Origin: Mycolicibacterium chlorophenolicum
GTDB taxonomy: Bacteria > Actinomycetota > Actinomycetes > Mycobacteriales > Mycobacteriaceae
Reading direction: 5' to 3'
NCBI RefSeq assembly: GCF_001044235.1
Contig: NZ_JYNL01000064.1
Coordinates: forward strand, 396,902-460,901
Length of the DNA: 64,000 nucleotides
The notes beneath the pieces were generated by a model, which was given only the letters and a program-made list of their open reading frames with translations, was not told the DNA's origin and did not search any database. Below are positions 1 through 8,228 of the stretch, one piece after another. The translations under genes and the position numbers were made by a program. Within the stretch, counting starts at the first letter, position 1. Every line of letters starts with the position of its first letter.

Positions 1-282
1 CGGCACTGGGAAGACGGCGGACCCACCGACCTGGACAACCTGGTCCTGCTCTGCCCCTATCACCACCGCGCCCATCACCGCGGCACCATCACCATCACCG
101 GACCCGCCGACCGGCTCGTCGTCACCGACCGCGCCGGCCGACCCCTGACCAACCGATCCCTGGCCCGCCCACCCACCACCGCACCACCGGACGTCGCGCC
201 CTGCCGCGGACCCACCGGCGAACGCGCCCACTGGTGGTGGTACGAACCCTTCGACCCCCAACGACCACCCTCGACGAACTAG
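1..282 (+). CDS. HNH endonuclease signature protein, C-terminal fragment (13E12/DUF222 type)
   Basis: The reading frame is open from base 1 and stops at 280-282, so the start lies outside the window. The visible 93 residues begin at the end of an HNH fold: DNLVLLCPYHHRAHH carries the Cys and His residues that close the metal finger. A basic, Pro-rich tail ends in WWWYEPFDPQ, a style common in the mycobacterial 13E12 repeat proteins with an N-terminal DUF222 region. Such proteins are predicted nucleases of unknown role. The last four bases overlap the stop of the converging aldolase gene. The family assignment is from the tail only. Confidence 0.75.
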   Translation, partial: RHWEDGGPTDLDNLVLLCPYHHRAHHRGTITITGPADRLVVTDRAGRPLTNRSLARPPTTAPPDVAPCRGPTGERAHWWWYEPFDPQRPPSTN

Positions 283-929
283 CGGTTCCCGGTCGCCTGC
301 TGGCCGTACCCGGCGAGCAGACGTGCCACGTCGGCGATCTCCTCGGCGTCCAGCACCCGCACGGGTGCCCCGCTGGCCATCGCCCGCAGCTGCACGTCGC
401 AGACGTACTCCAGGTAGGGCACCAGGTTCAGCACCTTCGGCAGCGCCGCGCCCGCGAGCACCGCGCCGTGGTTGCCCATCAGCGCCGCCGCGCGGTCGCG
501 CAGGGCCGCGGTCACGTTGTCGGCCAGCTGCTGCGTACCGAAGGTGGCATACGGCGCGACCCGGATCGCGCCACCGAACAGCGCCGAATAGTAGTGCGAC
601 GCAGGCACTTCGTCGACGACAGTGGACAGCGCGGTGGACGCCGGGGCGTGCGTGTGCACGACGGCGGAGTGCTCCGACGACCCGTACACCGCCAGGTGCA
701 GGGCCAGCTCGCTGGACGGCGCCAGCACCGCGTCGACGGCGTTGCCGTCCAGATCGTGGATCCCGACGTCGCGCGGCGACATCGCCTCGTAGTCGACACC
801 GCTGGGCGAGATGACCACCAGATCGTCCACCCGGATCGACACATTGCCGGCCGTACCGACGACAAGCCCTGAGCGACTGAGGAATTGGCAGGCCTCGACG
901 ACCTGCTGCCGTTGCGCTTCCAGTCTCAT
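279..929 (-). CDS. class II aldolase/adducin family protein (fuculose-phosphate-aldolase-like)
   Basis: This 216-residue protein matches the size and layout of L-fuculose-1-phosphate aldolase. Visible motifs are GNVS (28-31), PSG (42-44), the catalytic Glu in SSE (E74) and zinc ligands H92 and H94 (HTH), with H154 in NHG; these sit almost exactly where FucA has E73, H92, H94 and H155. Family members split or rearrange sugar phosphates with a divalent metal. The ATG at 929 overlaps the stop of the upstream dehydrogenase by four bases (ATGA), which fixes the start. It is the last gene of a DeoR-kinase-dehydrogenase-aldolase operon, so it probably cleaves a phosphorylated ketose made by its neighbours. 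The real substrate is unknown. Confidence 0.85.
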   Translation of the reverse strand: MRLEAQRQQVVEACQFLSRSGLVVGTAGNVSIRVDDLVVISPSGVDYEAMSPRDVGIHDLDGNAVDAVLAPSSELALHLAVYGSSEHSAVVHTHAPASTALSTVVDEVPASHYYSALFGGAIRVAPYATFGTQQLADNVTAALRDRAAALMGNHGAVLAGAALPKVLNLVPYLEYVCDVQLRAMASGAPVRVLDAEEIADVARLLAGYGQQATGNR

Positions 930-1963
930 GGCTCGAGGATGTACTTCGATCCGCGGCCGGCGGCCATGTCCTCCAGGCTCGGGACGAGCTCCTCGAGCGG
1001 CCTGCGCTCGGTCACCAGCATCGAGCCGTCGACCTTCCTGCTGGCCAGCAACTCGACCGCGGTGCGGACGTAGTTCGGGGTGTGGTGGAAGACGCCCTTG
1101 AGCGTGTACTCCTCGTAGTGCATCGCGCTCGAATCGACCGAGAACGGCGCGCCTTTCGGCGTCCCGCCGAACAGCACCGCCGTCGCGCCCGGGCGCAGCG
1201 TGCGGACCGTCTGCTCCCACACCTGCGGCAGGCCCACCGCCTCGATGCCGACGTCGGCGCCACGACCGTGCGGGGTGCGCTGCTTGATCAGCGCCACCCG
1301 GTCCTCGAAATCGGTGACCTCGGACAGGTCGACGGTGTCCACGGCGCCGGCCCGGACCGCCTGCTGCAGCCGCCACGGCGACTGGTCGACGGAGATGACG
1401 TTGGCGCCGCGCAGCGTGGCCAGCCGGACGAACATCAGGCCGATGGGGCCCGCGCCGTGCACCACGACGGTGTCGCCGAGTTCGATGCCCGTCTCGGCCA
1501 TGCCGTGCACCACCGTGGCGAGCGGCTCGAGCGGTGCGGCGTCGGCGAAGTCGAGATCATCGGGCAGCGTGTAGGTGTTGCGCGCGACGATCGCGGCCGG
1601 GATCACCACCTCCTCGGCGAACGCGCCGTTGAGGAACTCCAGGTTCTCGCACAGGCTTTCGCGGCGGCGGATGCACGCCCAGCAGTGCCCGCACGGCACG
1701 GTGTTGGCGGCGGTGACGCGGTCGCCGACGACGAACCCGTCCACGCCGTCACCGACGGCGGTGACCACACCGGCGAACTCGTGACCGAACCGCGAGGGCA
1801 GCGTCGGGAAGAGCTTGGGGTGGCCGCGCCGGTAGGACTTCAGGTCGGTTCCGCACGTCGCGGCGGCCCGAACCTCCACCAGCAGTTCGCCCGGGGCCGG
1901 TTCGGTCGACCCGATGTCCTCCAGCCGTAGTTCACCGGGGCCGTAGAACATGGCGGCTCTCAC
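926..1963 (-). CDS. zinc-dependent medium-chain alcohol/polyol dehydrogenase
   Basis: The 345-residue protein is a medium-chain dehydrogenase of the sorbitol/threonine dehydrogenase type. Catalytic zinc ligands are C37, H61 and E62 (ATCGTD, RFGHEF). The structural zinc lobe uses C91, C94, C97 and C105 (CGHCWACIRRRESLC). A Rossmann motif HGAGPIGLM follows for NAD(P). The start is GTG at 1963: GAGGAG lies just upstream, and the GTG overlaps the kinase stop by four bases (GTGA). An ATG four codons later is less likely. By context it oxidises a polyol or sugar in the pathway shared with the FGGY kinase and class II aldolase. Confidence 0.88.
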   Translation of the reverse strand: MRAAMFYGPGELRLEDIGSTEPAPGELLVEVRAAATCGTDLKSYRRGHPKLFPTLPSRFGHEFAGVVTAVGDGVDGFVVGDRVTAANTVPCGHCWACIRRRESLCENLEFLNGAFAEEVVIPAAIVARNTYTLPDDLDFADAAPLEPLATVVHGMAETGIELGDTVVVHGAGPIGLMFVRLATLRGANVISVDQSPWRLQQAVRAGAVDTVDLSEVTDFEDRVALIKQRTPHGRGADVGIEAVGLPQVWEQTVRTLRPGATAVLFGGTPKGAPFSVDSSAMHYEEYTLKGVFHHTPNYVRTAVELLASRKVDGSMLVTERRPLEELVPSLEDMAAGRGSKYILEP

Positions 1964-3480
1964 TGTGGTTCTCCTCGTTGTAGTTCGTGCAGGGTGTGCA
2001 GCAGGTCGCGGGTCTGGGAGTAGACCCGCTCGTACACGGGGCGCAGCTGCCGGTAGGCGGCTGCGGCGTCGGGACGGGGTGCGACGACGGCGTCGGTGGT
2101 GCTCACCGCAGCAGCCGCGGCGGGCAACGTGTCGTAGACGCCGAGCGCCGTCAGCGCGATGGCGGCCGCGCCGAGCGCGCTCACCTCGGCCGCTGCGCAC
2201 ACCTGGATCGGCCGGTCGAAGACGTCGGCGAGGATCTGCGTCCACAGCGGACTGCGGGCGCCGCCGCCCGTCGCGCGGAGCACCTCGACGCGTTCCCCGC
2301 GCGCGGCTTCGAGGCCGTCGAGTTGCAGCCGGAGCTCCAGGGCGATGCCCTCGAGCAGGGACCGGTAGAAGTGGGCGCGGGTGTGACATCCCTGCCAGCC
2401 CAACGTCACTCCGGAGGCCCGCCCGTCCCAGTGCGGGGTCTGGGCGCCGTTCCAGTAGGGCAACGTCACGAGCCGCTCGCTGCCCACCGGCAGTGCCGCC
2501 GCCTCACGTTCGAGCTCCGGGTCTGGCGCGCCGGCCAGCCCGGGGTCGCCGAACTGCTGGCGGAACCACGTCGACAGATAGGTGCCCGACGAACTGAACG
2601 TCTCCACGGTGGACTGGCCCGGCATCGCCGAGACCATCGACCGGTACGCGCGTGCCGGAACGTAGGACATGGTCTCGCTGCCGATCACCACGGCGGTCCC
2701 CAGCACCAGGTACGCCGCCCCGGGATCGGTCACCGCCAATCCGATGCCCCCGGCCTGACCGTCACCGGTGCCCGCGATCACCACGACGTCGCGACGCAGC
2801 CCCCAAGCGTCGGCGATGTCGGCGCGCAACGGCCCGAGCGACGACCCGCTGGGCACGAGGTCGGGCAGCTGGTCGCGGCGCAGCCCGGCGAGTTCGAGCA
2901 GTTCGTCGCTGTAATCCCCTGTGGCCTGGTCGATCACGGCCAGGGGGTCGACCGACGCGGTGCTCGACACCCAGCGCCCGGTCATCGTGTGCACCAGGTG
3001 GGAGTGCACGTCGGCGACGCGGTGACAGCGGGCCATCGTGTCGGGCTCGTGGTCGCGCAGCCACAGCAGCTTGTAGAGCCCCGGGGTGATGTCGGCGGGC
3101 TTTCCCGACAACAGTTCCACGCGTTCGGTGCCGTAGGACCGGGCCTCTTCCGCGGCCCGGCCGTCCATCCAGAGGATCGCGGGCCGGATCGGCGTGCCGT
3201 GCTCGTCGAGGCAGACGAAGCTCTCTCGCTGATGGGTGACACAGACCGCGGCGACGGCGCCGGGGTCGGGAATCGCCTTGAGCGCAGCCATGATCGCGTC
3301 GCTGGTGGCCGTCCACCACTGGTGGGCGTCCTGCTCGAACCAGTGGGGGGCCGGGCTGTGGGTGGCCAAGGCTTGAGATCCGGTGCCCACGACCCGGCCG
3401 CCGGAATCGACGATGATCGCCTTGGCCGCGGTGGTCGAGCAGTCGACCGCGATCACGAGCGGGGAGGACGGCGCGGTCAT
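1960..3480 (-). CDS. FGGY-family carbohydrate kinase (xylulokinase-like)
   Basis: The 506-residue protein has the two-lobed actin-like fold of FGGY kinases. The N-terminus reads VIAVDCSTTAAKAII, the first phosphate-binding loop. GTGDGQAGG near residue 240 carries the presumed catalytic Asp, and TGGGARSPLW in the C-terminal lobe is the ATP adenosine-binding motif. The length is normal for xylulo-, glycero- or erythritol kinases. It starts at an ATG overlapping the regulator stop by four bases and overlaps the next gene by four bases, so all four genes are translationally coupled. It likely phosphorylates the sugar before aldol cleavage; the substrate cannot be read from sequence. Confidence 0.88.
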   Translation of the reverse strand: MTAPSSPLVIAVDCSTTAAKAIIVDSGGRVVGTGSQALATHSPAPHWFEQDAHQWWTATSDAIMAALKAIPDPGAVAAVCVTHQRESFVCLDEHGTPIRPAILWMDGRAAEEARSYGTERVELLSGKPADITPGLYKLLWLRDHEPDTMARCHRVADVHSHLVHTMTGRWVSSTASVDPLAVIDQATGDYSDELLELAGLRRDQLPDLVPSGSSLGPLRADIADAWGLRRDVVVIAGTGDGQAGGIGLAVTDPGAAYLVLGTAVVIGSETMSYVPARAYRSMVSAMPGQSTVETFSSSGTYLSTWFRQQFGDPGLAGAPDPELEREAAALPVGSERLVTLPYWNGAQTPHWDGRASGVTLGWQGCHTRAHFYRSLLEGIALELRLQLDGLEAARGERVEVLRATGGGARSPLWTQILADVFDRPIQVCAAAEVSALGAAAIALTALGVYDTLPAAAAAVSTTDAVVAPRPDAAAAYRQLRPVYERVYSQTRDLLHTLHELQRGEPQ

Positions 3481-4313
3481 GCCGGACCCACCTCCGCCAA
3501 AGGTGTTGTCTGCGAGGGCAGGTCAGCGACGACCACGTTGGCGCCACCGTCCTCGAGGCGCTGCAGCTCCTCGGGGTCGATGCCCGCATCGACGACGACG
3601 GCGTCGAAGACCACCAGATCGCAGATCCGGTGGATGGCGCGGCGCGCGACCTTGGTGTGGTCGATCAGCAGCACGCACAACTCGGCGCTCTCCATGAACG
3701 CCCGCTTGAGTTCGGCCGCCGCGCTGGAGGGGTGGAAGCACATGCCGCGCGACACCGCGGGCACCGACATGAACAGGACGTCGTAGTGCATGTCGCGCAG
3801 CGCGCGGGTGGCCTGGGGCCCGAGGAACGAGGAGTACTCGGGCACGAAGTCGCCGCCGATGGCGTTGAGCCGCACCCGTGGATCCGTCGACAGCTCGTTG
3901 ATCGCGGGCAGGAAGTTGGTGACCACGGTCAGGGGCAGCTCAGCCAGCAGCATCGGCACCACGTGCAGTGCGGTGGTGCTGTCGTCGAGGGCCACCGCGG
4001 TCATGTCGACCCGGCCGGCGGCCCACGTGAAACCGGCCTGGGCCACCGCCTGCTTCTCGGCGAGGTTGAGCGCCCTGCGCAGATCGATGTTCCGTTCGAA
4101 CGCCTCGCTGGGCGGGGCCTCGGCGCCTGACCGGACCTTGCGCAGCATGCCCTTCTCGTGCAGATGGTCGAGGTCGCGGTGAATGGTCATGGTGCTGACG
4201 CCGAACTGGTCGGCGAGTTCATCGATGCGCGCCGCGCCCTTGGCCTTCACGAATTCGGCGATCTGGGCGCGCCGGGAGGAGTTGCCCGAGGCTCGAAGCG
4301 GCGGCGTGGTCAC
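3477..4313 (-). CDS. DeoR-family transcriptional regulator of the sugar operon
   Basis: The 278-residue protein begins with a DeoR winged helix (QIAEFVKAKGAARIDELADQ, then FGVSTMTIHRDLDHL as the recognition helix) and continues into a sugar-phosphate isomerase-like sensor domain (ALDDSTTALHV, TNFLPA, IGGDF). The start is placed at GTG 4313 because AGGAGG lies six bases ahead of it. A GTG fifteen bases further upstream would put this ribosome binding site inside the coding region. The gene is first in its own operon, so autoregulation is likely. Family members usually repress catabolic genes and release DNA on binding a phosphorylated intermediate. Confidence 0.87.
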   Translation of the reverse strand: MTTPPLRASGNSSRRAQIAEFVKAKGAARIDELADQFGVSTMTIHRDLDHLHEKGMLRKVRSGAEAPPSEAFERNIDLRRALNLAEKQAVAQAGFTWAAGRVDMTAVALDDSTTALHVVPMLLAELPLTVVTNFLPAINELSTDPRVRLNAIGGDFVPEYSSFLGPQATRALRDMHYDVLFMSVPAVSRGMCFHPSSAAAELKRAFMESAELCVLLIDHTKVARRAIHRICDLVVFDAVVVDAGIDPEELQRLEDGGANVVVADLPSQTTPLAEVGPA

Positions 4314-4339
4314 GACCGACCTCCTCACGCGCTGTCAAC

Positions 4340-4381
4340 ATCTCACTGAACATCACAAACGTAACAGCATTGTTGTGAGAT
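4340..4381. promoter_or_regulatory. candidate DeoR operator upstream of the sugar operon
   Basis: Two nested inverted repeats stand in the AT-richer gap before the DeoR gene: ATCTCAC (4340-4346) pairs with GTGAGAT (4375-4381), and TCACAA (4353-4358) pairs with TTGTGA (4373-4378). The position just upstream of the regulator's start fits autoregulation. The assignment is by position and symmetry only. Confidence 0.45.
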
Positions 4382-4405
4382 TGGCAACGGGCTCCGCGCG
4401 GCCCC

Positions 4406-4876
4406 TCAGCTCGGAAGCTGGTAGTCCATCGGCGCACCGGCAGGCCCGGCCGCCGCGGGGTCCGCGATCGCGGTCGCCACCGGCACACCGTCCCGGACGA
4501 CACCCACCACCACGACGTTCTGCGTCGGTGCAAACGATGTCGGCCCGTACGGCGTCGACGTGCCGGGCTGCGTGATCGCCGCCGTGTCGGGCGTAATCCG
4601 GAAGGTGGTGACCTGGCCGTCGGCGGCCGTGGTGGTCAACGAGTGCGCCGATACGGCCGTGACCTGACCGGCGCGCTGGATGTCCTGCACCGGCGGCGCC
4701 GTGGCCGCGGGCGGTGTCTGCACGGTCGCCGTGCGGGGGCCGTCGTCGTCCATCAGGGCCAGCAACCATCCGGCGGCGCCGGCCGCCGCGATCATCGACG
4801 CCATTCCCCACCGCGGGGCGGCGTGGACCGGCCTGCGTACGAGCCGGTGTCTGCCGGCGAGCTGGGTGGTTGTCAT
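4406..4876 (-). CDS. membrane-anchored mycobacterial protein of unknown function
   Basis: The 156-residue protein has a basic N-terminus, one hydrophobic segment (about residues 24-41, MASMIAAAGAAGWLLALM), a Pro/Ala linker, and a small beta-rich domain with repeated Thr/Val stretches (GQVTAVSAHSLTTTAADG) ending in MDYQLPS. It probably sits with its C-terminal domain outside the membrane. The domain resembles small OB-like extracytoplasmic domains seen in actinobacteria, but no function can be assigned. It lies alone between the sugar operon and the Nudix gene on the same strand. Confidence 0.7.
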   Translation of the reverse strand: MTTTQLAGRHRLVRRPVHAAPRWGMASMIAAAGAAGWLLALMDDDGPRTATVQTPPAATAPPVQDIQRAGQVTAVSAHSLTTTAADGQVTTFRITPDTAAITQPGTSTPYGPTSFAPTQNVVVVGVVRDGVPVATAIADPAAAGPAGAPMDYQLPS

Positions 4877-4933
4877 CGAAGAACCGACTACCCGGCCGGG
4901 TGGTGCAGGAAACTCACGGGCACGCCCGAATCG

Positions 4934-5650
4934 TCATTTCCAGGCGAAGACCGGCTGCTCCAGCTCGTCGACCGCGTCCGGTCGCCCCTCCAGTCCCAGC
5001 CACCGCAACTGCAGCAGCACCGCCCCGGTCGGGGCGTGGATCAGGTCGTTGCCCAACGGGATCTGCACGACGGGGCGGGGGCTCTCGGGGATCGTGACGT
5101 ACCGAGGCGAGTCGGCGCGCAGCAGCTGATGCAGGCCGACGCGGTAGACCGCGACCACCTCGTCGGGCGCCGGGTGCAGATCGAGGCGTCCGCCGCCCCA
5201 CACCACCACCGGCGTGATGACGTAGCCCGATCGCGTCGGATAGTCGTCGAGCAGTCCCAGCACCGCGGAGTCGGGCAGGGTCACGCCCACCTCCTCGTCG
5301 AGTTCCCGCAGCGCCGCCTCGACGGCCGTCTCGCCCGGGTCGAGCCGCCCGCCCGGCAGGGCCCACTGGGCGGCATGAGTCGAGAGTCGGGAAGCCCTGC
5401 GGCACAACAGAAATGCCGCGCCACCGGACACATCGACCATCCGCCCGTCGAGATCCCCGGGCATCGGTCGGCCGGCGATCCAGTCCTCCACGGGCGCGGG
5501 ATCCACCCGGTCCTCACCGACCAGCGAGTCGACCAGCACCACCGCGACCGCGGCGCGGCGCTTCTCCGGATCCTCGACGGTGCGCCGGACATGCCCTGCC
5601 AGATGAGTGTGGATCCGGCCCCGAAGCGCCTCGTCGTAGGGAACGGTCAC
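4934..5650 (-). CDS. Nudix hydrolase (CoA-pyrophosphatase-like)
   Basis: The 238-residue protein carries a full Nudix box, GGRLDPGETAVEAALRELDE followed by EVGV, matching G-x5-E-x7-REUxEExGU with all acidic metal ligands present. Ahead of the box a strand reads ALPGG with preceding RRASRLSTHAAQW, as in CoA/NADH-pyrophosphatase-type members. Family enzymes hydrolyse nucleoside diphosphates linked to another moiety. The stop is only three bases after the ketosynthase end region, and both genes run on the minus strand, so they could share a transcript. The substrate is a guess; CoA derivatives would fit a neighbour in fatty-acid metabolism. Confidence 0.85.
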   Translation of the reverse strand: MTVPYDEALRGRIHTHLAGHVRRTVEDPEKRRAAVAVVLVDSLVGEDRVDPAPVEDWIAGRPMPGDLDGRMVDVSGGAAFLLCRRASRLSTHAAQWALPGGRLDPGETAVEAALRELDEEVGVTLPDSAVLGLLDDYPTRSGYVITPVVVWGGGRLDLHPAPDEVVAVYRVGLHQLLRADSPRYVTIPESPRPVVQIPLGNDLIHAPTGAVLLQLRWLGLEGRPDAVDELEQPVFAWK

Positions 5651-5653
5651 CCG

Positions 5654-6889
5654 TCAGGGTTTCCCGAACACCAGGGACACGTTGTGCCCCCCGAAGCCCA
5701 GCGTGTTCGACACCGCGTGACGGTAGTCCCCGGAGCGCTTCGCGCCCGCGACGACGTCGAGGTCGATGTCGGGATCGGGGGTCTCGTAATTCAGGGTCGG
5801 CGGCACCACGCCGTCGCGCAGCGTCTGCACCGTCACCACGGCGCCGACCGCACCCGACGCGCCCATCGAATGCCCGAGGGCGGCCTTGGGCGCCGTCACC
5901 GCGGGGCGGTGGCCGCCGAGCGCGGTGTGCAGGGCGCGCGCCTCGGCGAGGTCTCCGGCCCGGGTGCCCGCGGCGTGAGCGGTCACCACGTCGACGTCGC
6001 CCGCCTGCAGCCCCGCCAGGCGCAGGGCGCGCGACAGCGCCGCCGCGGCCTCCTCGCCGGTGGGATCGGGATCGATCAGATCGAAGGTGTCGGCGGTGGT
6101 GCCGACCCCCAGCAGCCTGCCCAGGATCGTCGCGCCCCGCGCGATCGCGTGCTCCTCGGTCTCGAGCAGCAGCAGCGCGCCCGCCTCCCCGAACACCATG
6201 CCGTCGCGGTTCTTGTCGAACGGCCGGCAGGCTCCGGCCGGATCGTCGTTGTGGTGAGACAGCAAGCCCCGGTTGTCGAACGCCACGATGGGCAGCGGCT
6301 CGATCTTGGACTCCACCCCACCGCAGATCGCGACGTCCGCCTCACCGAGGGTGATCAGGCGCCAGGCCTCGGCGATCGCCGACGCACCGGAGGCGTCGCC
6401 AGTCGTCGGCGCGATCACCCCGGCCTTGGCCTGCCGGTCCAGGCCGACGGCAGCGGCCGGGGCGTTCGGCATGTGCATCTGGACCGCCAGCGGGGAGATC
6501 GCGCGCAGGCCGCGCGACTTGAACTCCTCGTAGCCGGTCCACAGGTCGAGCGTGCTGCCGTAGGCGTGGCTGACCGACACCAGGAGGCGACGCGTATCCA
6601 CCTCGGGGGTGCCCGCGGCCTCCCAGAGCCGCCGGTTGAGCAGCAACGCCATCTTCTGCATGTAGGACAGCCGGCGGATCTCCACCCGGTTCAGCTGCGA
6701 ATCGAAGTCCTCGAGAATCCGTCCGCCGATGGTGACGGGCAACTCGAACCCCGCACTGCGGTCCTCGATCGATGTGATCCCGCTGGTGCCGTCGAGCAGC
6801 GCCTCCCACGTCTGCTCGGCGTCCGCGGCAAGGGCCGTCGTGGCGGCGACCGCGGTCACGACGACAGCGGGCAGGTCACCCCTGGTCAT
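5654..6889 (-). CDS. beta-ketoacyl-ACP synthase homologue with catalytic Cys replaced by Asp
   Basis: The 411-residue protein aligns end to end with mycobacterial KasA/KasB: matching blocks include RPFDKNRDG, MVFGEAGALLLLETEEHA, PPTLNYETPDPDIDLDVVAG and GFGGHN. The nucleophile region differs. Where KasA has S-A-C-S-S-G, this protein has TTGDASGAS, placing D165 at the position of the active-site cysteine (C171 in KasA). The other catalytic residues remain: H305 (TAHAAG), K335 and H340 (APKAALGH). A conventional condensing reaction through a Cys thioester is therefore not expected. Loss of this Cys is known in chain-length-factor and KSQ subunits, usually to Gln. It may be a decarboxylase, a regulatory partner of KasA/KasB, or a pseudoenzyme. 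Confidence 0.85.
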   Translation of the reverse strand: MTRGDLPAVVVTAVAATTALAADAEQTWEALLDGTSGITSIEDRSAGFELPVTIGGRILEDFDSQLNRVEIRRLSYMQKMALLLNRRLWEAAGTPEVDTRRLLVSVSHAYGSTLDLWTGYEEFKSRGLRAISPLAVQMHMPNAPAAAVGLDRQAKAGVIAPTTGDASGASAIAEAWRLITLGEADVAICGGVESKIEPLPIVAFDNRGLLSHHNDDPAGACRPFDKNRDGMVFGEAGALLLLETEEHAIARGATILGRLLGVGTTADTFDLIDPDPTGEEAAAALSRALRLAGLQAGDVDVVTAHAAGTRAGDLAEARALHTALGGHRPAVTAPKAALGHSMGASGAVGAVVTVQTLRDGVVPPTLNYETPDPDIDLDVVAGAKRSGDYRHAVSNTLGFGGHNVSLVFGKP

Positions 6890-6923
6890 TGCGTCCGATC
6901 CCCCTTCCCCGTCGACACGTCAT

Positions 6924-6934
6924 GAGAAATTCTC
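6924..6934. promoter_or_regulatory. short palindrome upstream of the ketosynthase gene
   Basis: GAGAA-A-TTCTC is a perfect 11-bp palindrome in the only AT-rich patch of the gap, 35 bases upstream of the ketosynthase start. It could be a small operator or overlap the promoter of that gene. No further copy was noticed nearby. Confidence 0.25.
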
Positions 6935-6987
6935 TAACGAGCCGATGAGGTGCCGTCAAGGTGACCCCGTCGGCTCACCGTGAGACA

Positions 6988-7025
6988 CCGCCGGCGCAGA
7001 CCCTCGAGAGGGTCCACGCCGGCGG
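6988..7025 (-). terminator. GC-rich hairpin terminator after the ferritin-like gene
   Basis: The arms CCGCCGGCG (6988-6996) and CGCCGGCGG (7017-7025) pair perfectly. Inside them ACCCT and AGGGT form a second stem with a CGAG loop. The structure starts 12 bases after the minus-strand stop at 7037. It lacks a T tract, as many mycobacterial terminators do. It could also serve as a barrier for transcripts arriving from the other side. Confidence 0.55.
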
Positions 7026-7036
7026 GTCGAGGTGTG

Positions 7037-8014
7037 TCAGCTGATGCCGACGACCTCCTGGGCGATGGCGGCCAGCCGGGTCTGCGCGGCAGACACCACA
7101 CGCTGGCGGTTCTTGTGCGCCTCCTCGTAGGCGACGATCACACGGATGTCCGAGGCCTCGGTGAGATCCTTCACCGCGGCGACGGCGTCGGTCTGGTTCA
7201 GCTCGTCGTAGTCGGCGATCGGCAGCTCGCCGCTGTCGAGAACCCCCGCGGCACCACGGGCGGCGTGGATCACGTCGGCGGCGTCCTCGGCGCCCTGCTC
7301 GCGGGTGATGCGCTCAGCAGCCTCGAGCGCGGAGTTGCGGGCACCGGCCAGCGCCTTCGCCGCGATCTCACTGCTGCGGGCGCCACGGTCGACGAGATCG
7401 CCGAACGCCGGACGGACGGACCGCACCGCCTCGGCGGCACGCTCGGCCCGACGCACCGACCAGGTGAACGGCAGGTTCAGCAGCTTGACGGTCAGCCCGG
7501 CCGCCGCCTGCACCGGCGTGCGGCGCAGCGCCGCGGGCCCACCGAGGGCGTCCTCGGCCAGCACGGTGGTCAGCCAGTTCACCGTCGCCGAATGCGCGGT
7601 GATGAGGCGGTCGGCGAGGTCCTCGACGTCCTTGTGCTTGGCAGCGACGGCCAGCGCCTTGATGTAGCGCGAGCGGTCCAGCAGCTGGTCTTCCAGTGCC
7701 AGGTCGCCCAGCAGCGCCTCGTCGAACGGCGCGGCCTGCTCGGTGAGTGCCTTGACCGCCGCGGCGGCGCGACCCAGGAACGGGCCGATCACGTCGGGAA
7801 AGCCGCCGAGGTCGCGGATCGCGGACTCGATGGCCTCGGCCCGGACGCGCCCGTTCTCGGCGTTCTGGGTGAGCTCACGGCGGACCGCGTCGGTGCGCGC
7901 CTGGGTGATGCGCGTCTCGGCGACCTGGATCTCGGTGTTGGTCAGGTCGAGGACGGTCCGCAGCTGGGCGATCAGCGTGGCGGTGGTGCTCTGGGTGGTA
8001 GCCGTGGTGGCCAT
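7037..8014 (-). CDS. ferritin-like/helical protein with C-terminal DUF8129-like helix pair
   Basis: The 325-residue protein is almost entirely alpha-helical. Residues about 10-160 resemble the helical bundle annotated as ferritin-like in mycobacterial genomes (QARTDAVRRELTQNAENG, then long amphipathic helices). Residues about 265-325 hold the actinobacterial tail ELPIADYDELN...VAYEEAHKNRQRVVSAAQ, also found in lipid-droplet-associated and cell-surface-associated proteins. No signal peptide is visible. GAGGA precedes the ATG at 8014. Iron binding is not obvious because the canonical E-x2-H pairs are few, so a storage role is uncertain. Confidence 0.75.
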   Translation of the reverse strand: MATTATTQSTTATLIAQLRTVLDLTNTEIQVAETRITQARTDAVRRELTQNAENGRVRAEAIESAIRDLGGFPDVIGPFLGRAAAAVKALTEQAAPFDEALLGDLALEDQLLDRSRYIKALAVAAKHKDVEDLADRLITAHSATVNWLTTVLAEDALGGPAALRRTPVQAAAGLTVKLLNLPFTWSVRRAERAAEAVRSVRPAFGDLVDRGARSSEIAAKALAGARNSALEAAERITREQGAEDAADVIHAARGAAGVLDSGELPIADYDELNQTDAVAAVKDLTEASDIRVIVAYEEAHKNRQRVVSAAQTRLAAIAQEVVGIS

Positions 8015-8228
8015 AGTGTTTCCTCACTCCTCAGGGAGTCGTTGGTCTCGGTCTCTCATGCGGCACATACGTGCGCCTGACTGTGGGGTACCCGTCGAAG
8101 CCGAAACGATGGCCCCACGCGGGAATTGTGAAAAAGACGGCATCAGGTGTGATCAAGCCCCCTCCGTGGGTAGGGGCTCCGCCTCGGCTTGCCGGTTTGG
8201 CGCCATGTCCGGCGGGTATCTCGCAGCC

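Noticed and set aside
1082..1930. Long open frame on the plus strand opposite the dehydrogenase
   Set aside because: It is an antisense shadow of a well-supported gene with 4-bp coupled neighbours; the product is His/Gln/Arg-rich low-complexity sequence, usual for GC-rich DNA.
1987..3786. 599-codon plus-strand frame opposite the kinase and regulator
   Set aside because: It has no recognizable domain, starts and ends inside opposite-strand genes, and is explained by third-position GC bias.
4643..6925. 760-codon plus-strand frame across the Nudix and ketosynthase genes
   Set aside because: It spans two solid genes on the other strand and has no family motif.
8082..8104. GGGTACCC palindrome upstream of the ferritin-like gene as a SigF/SigB-type promoter
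   Set aside because: The -10-like GGGTAC is present, but no suitable -35 was found at the required spacing.
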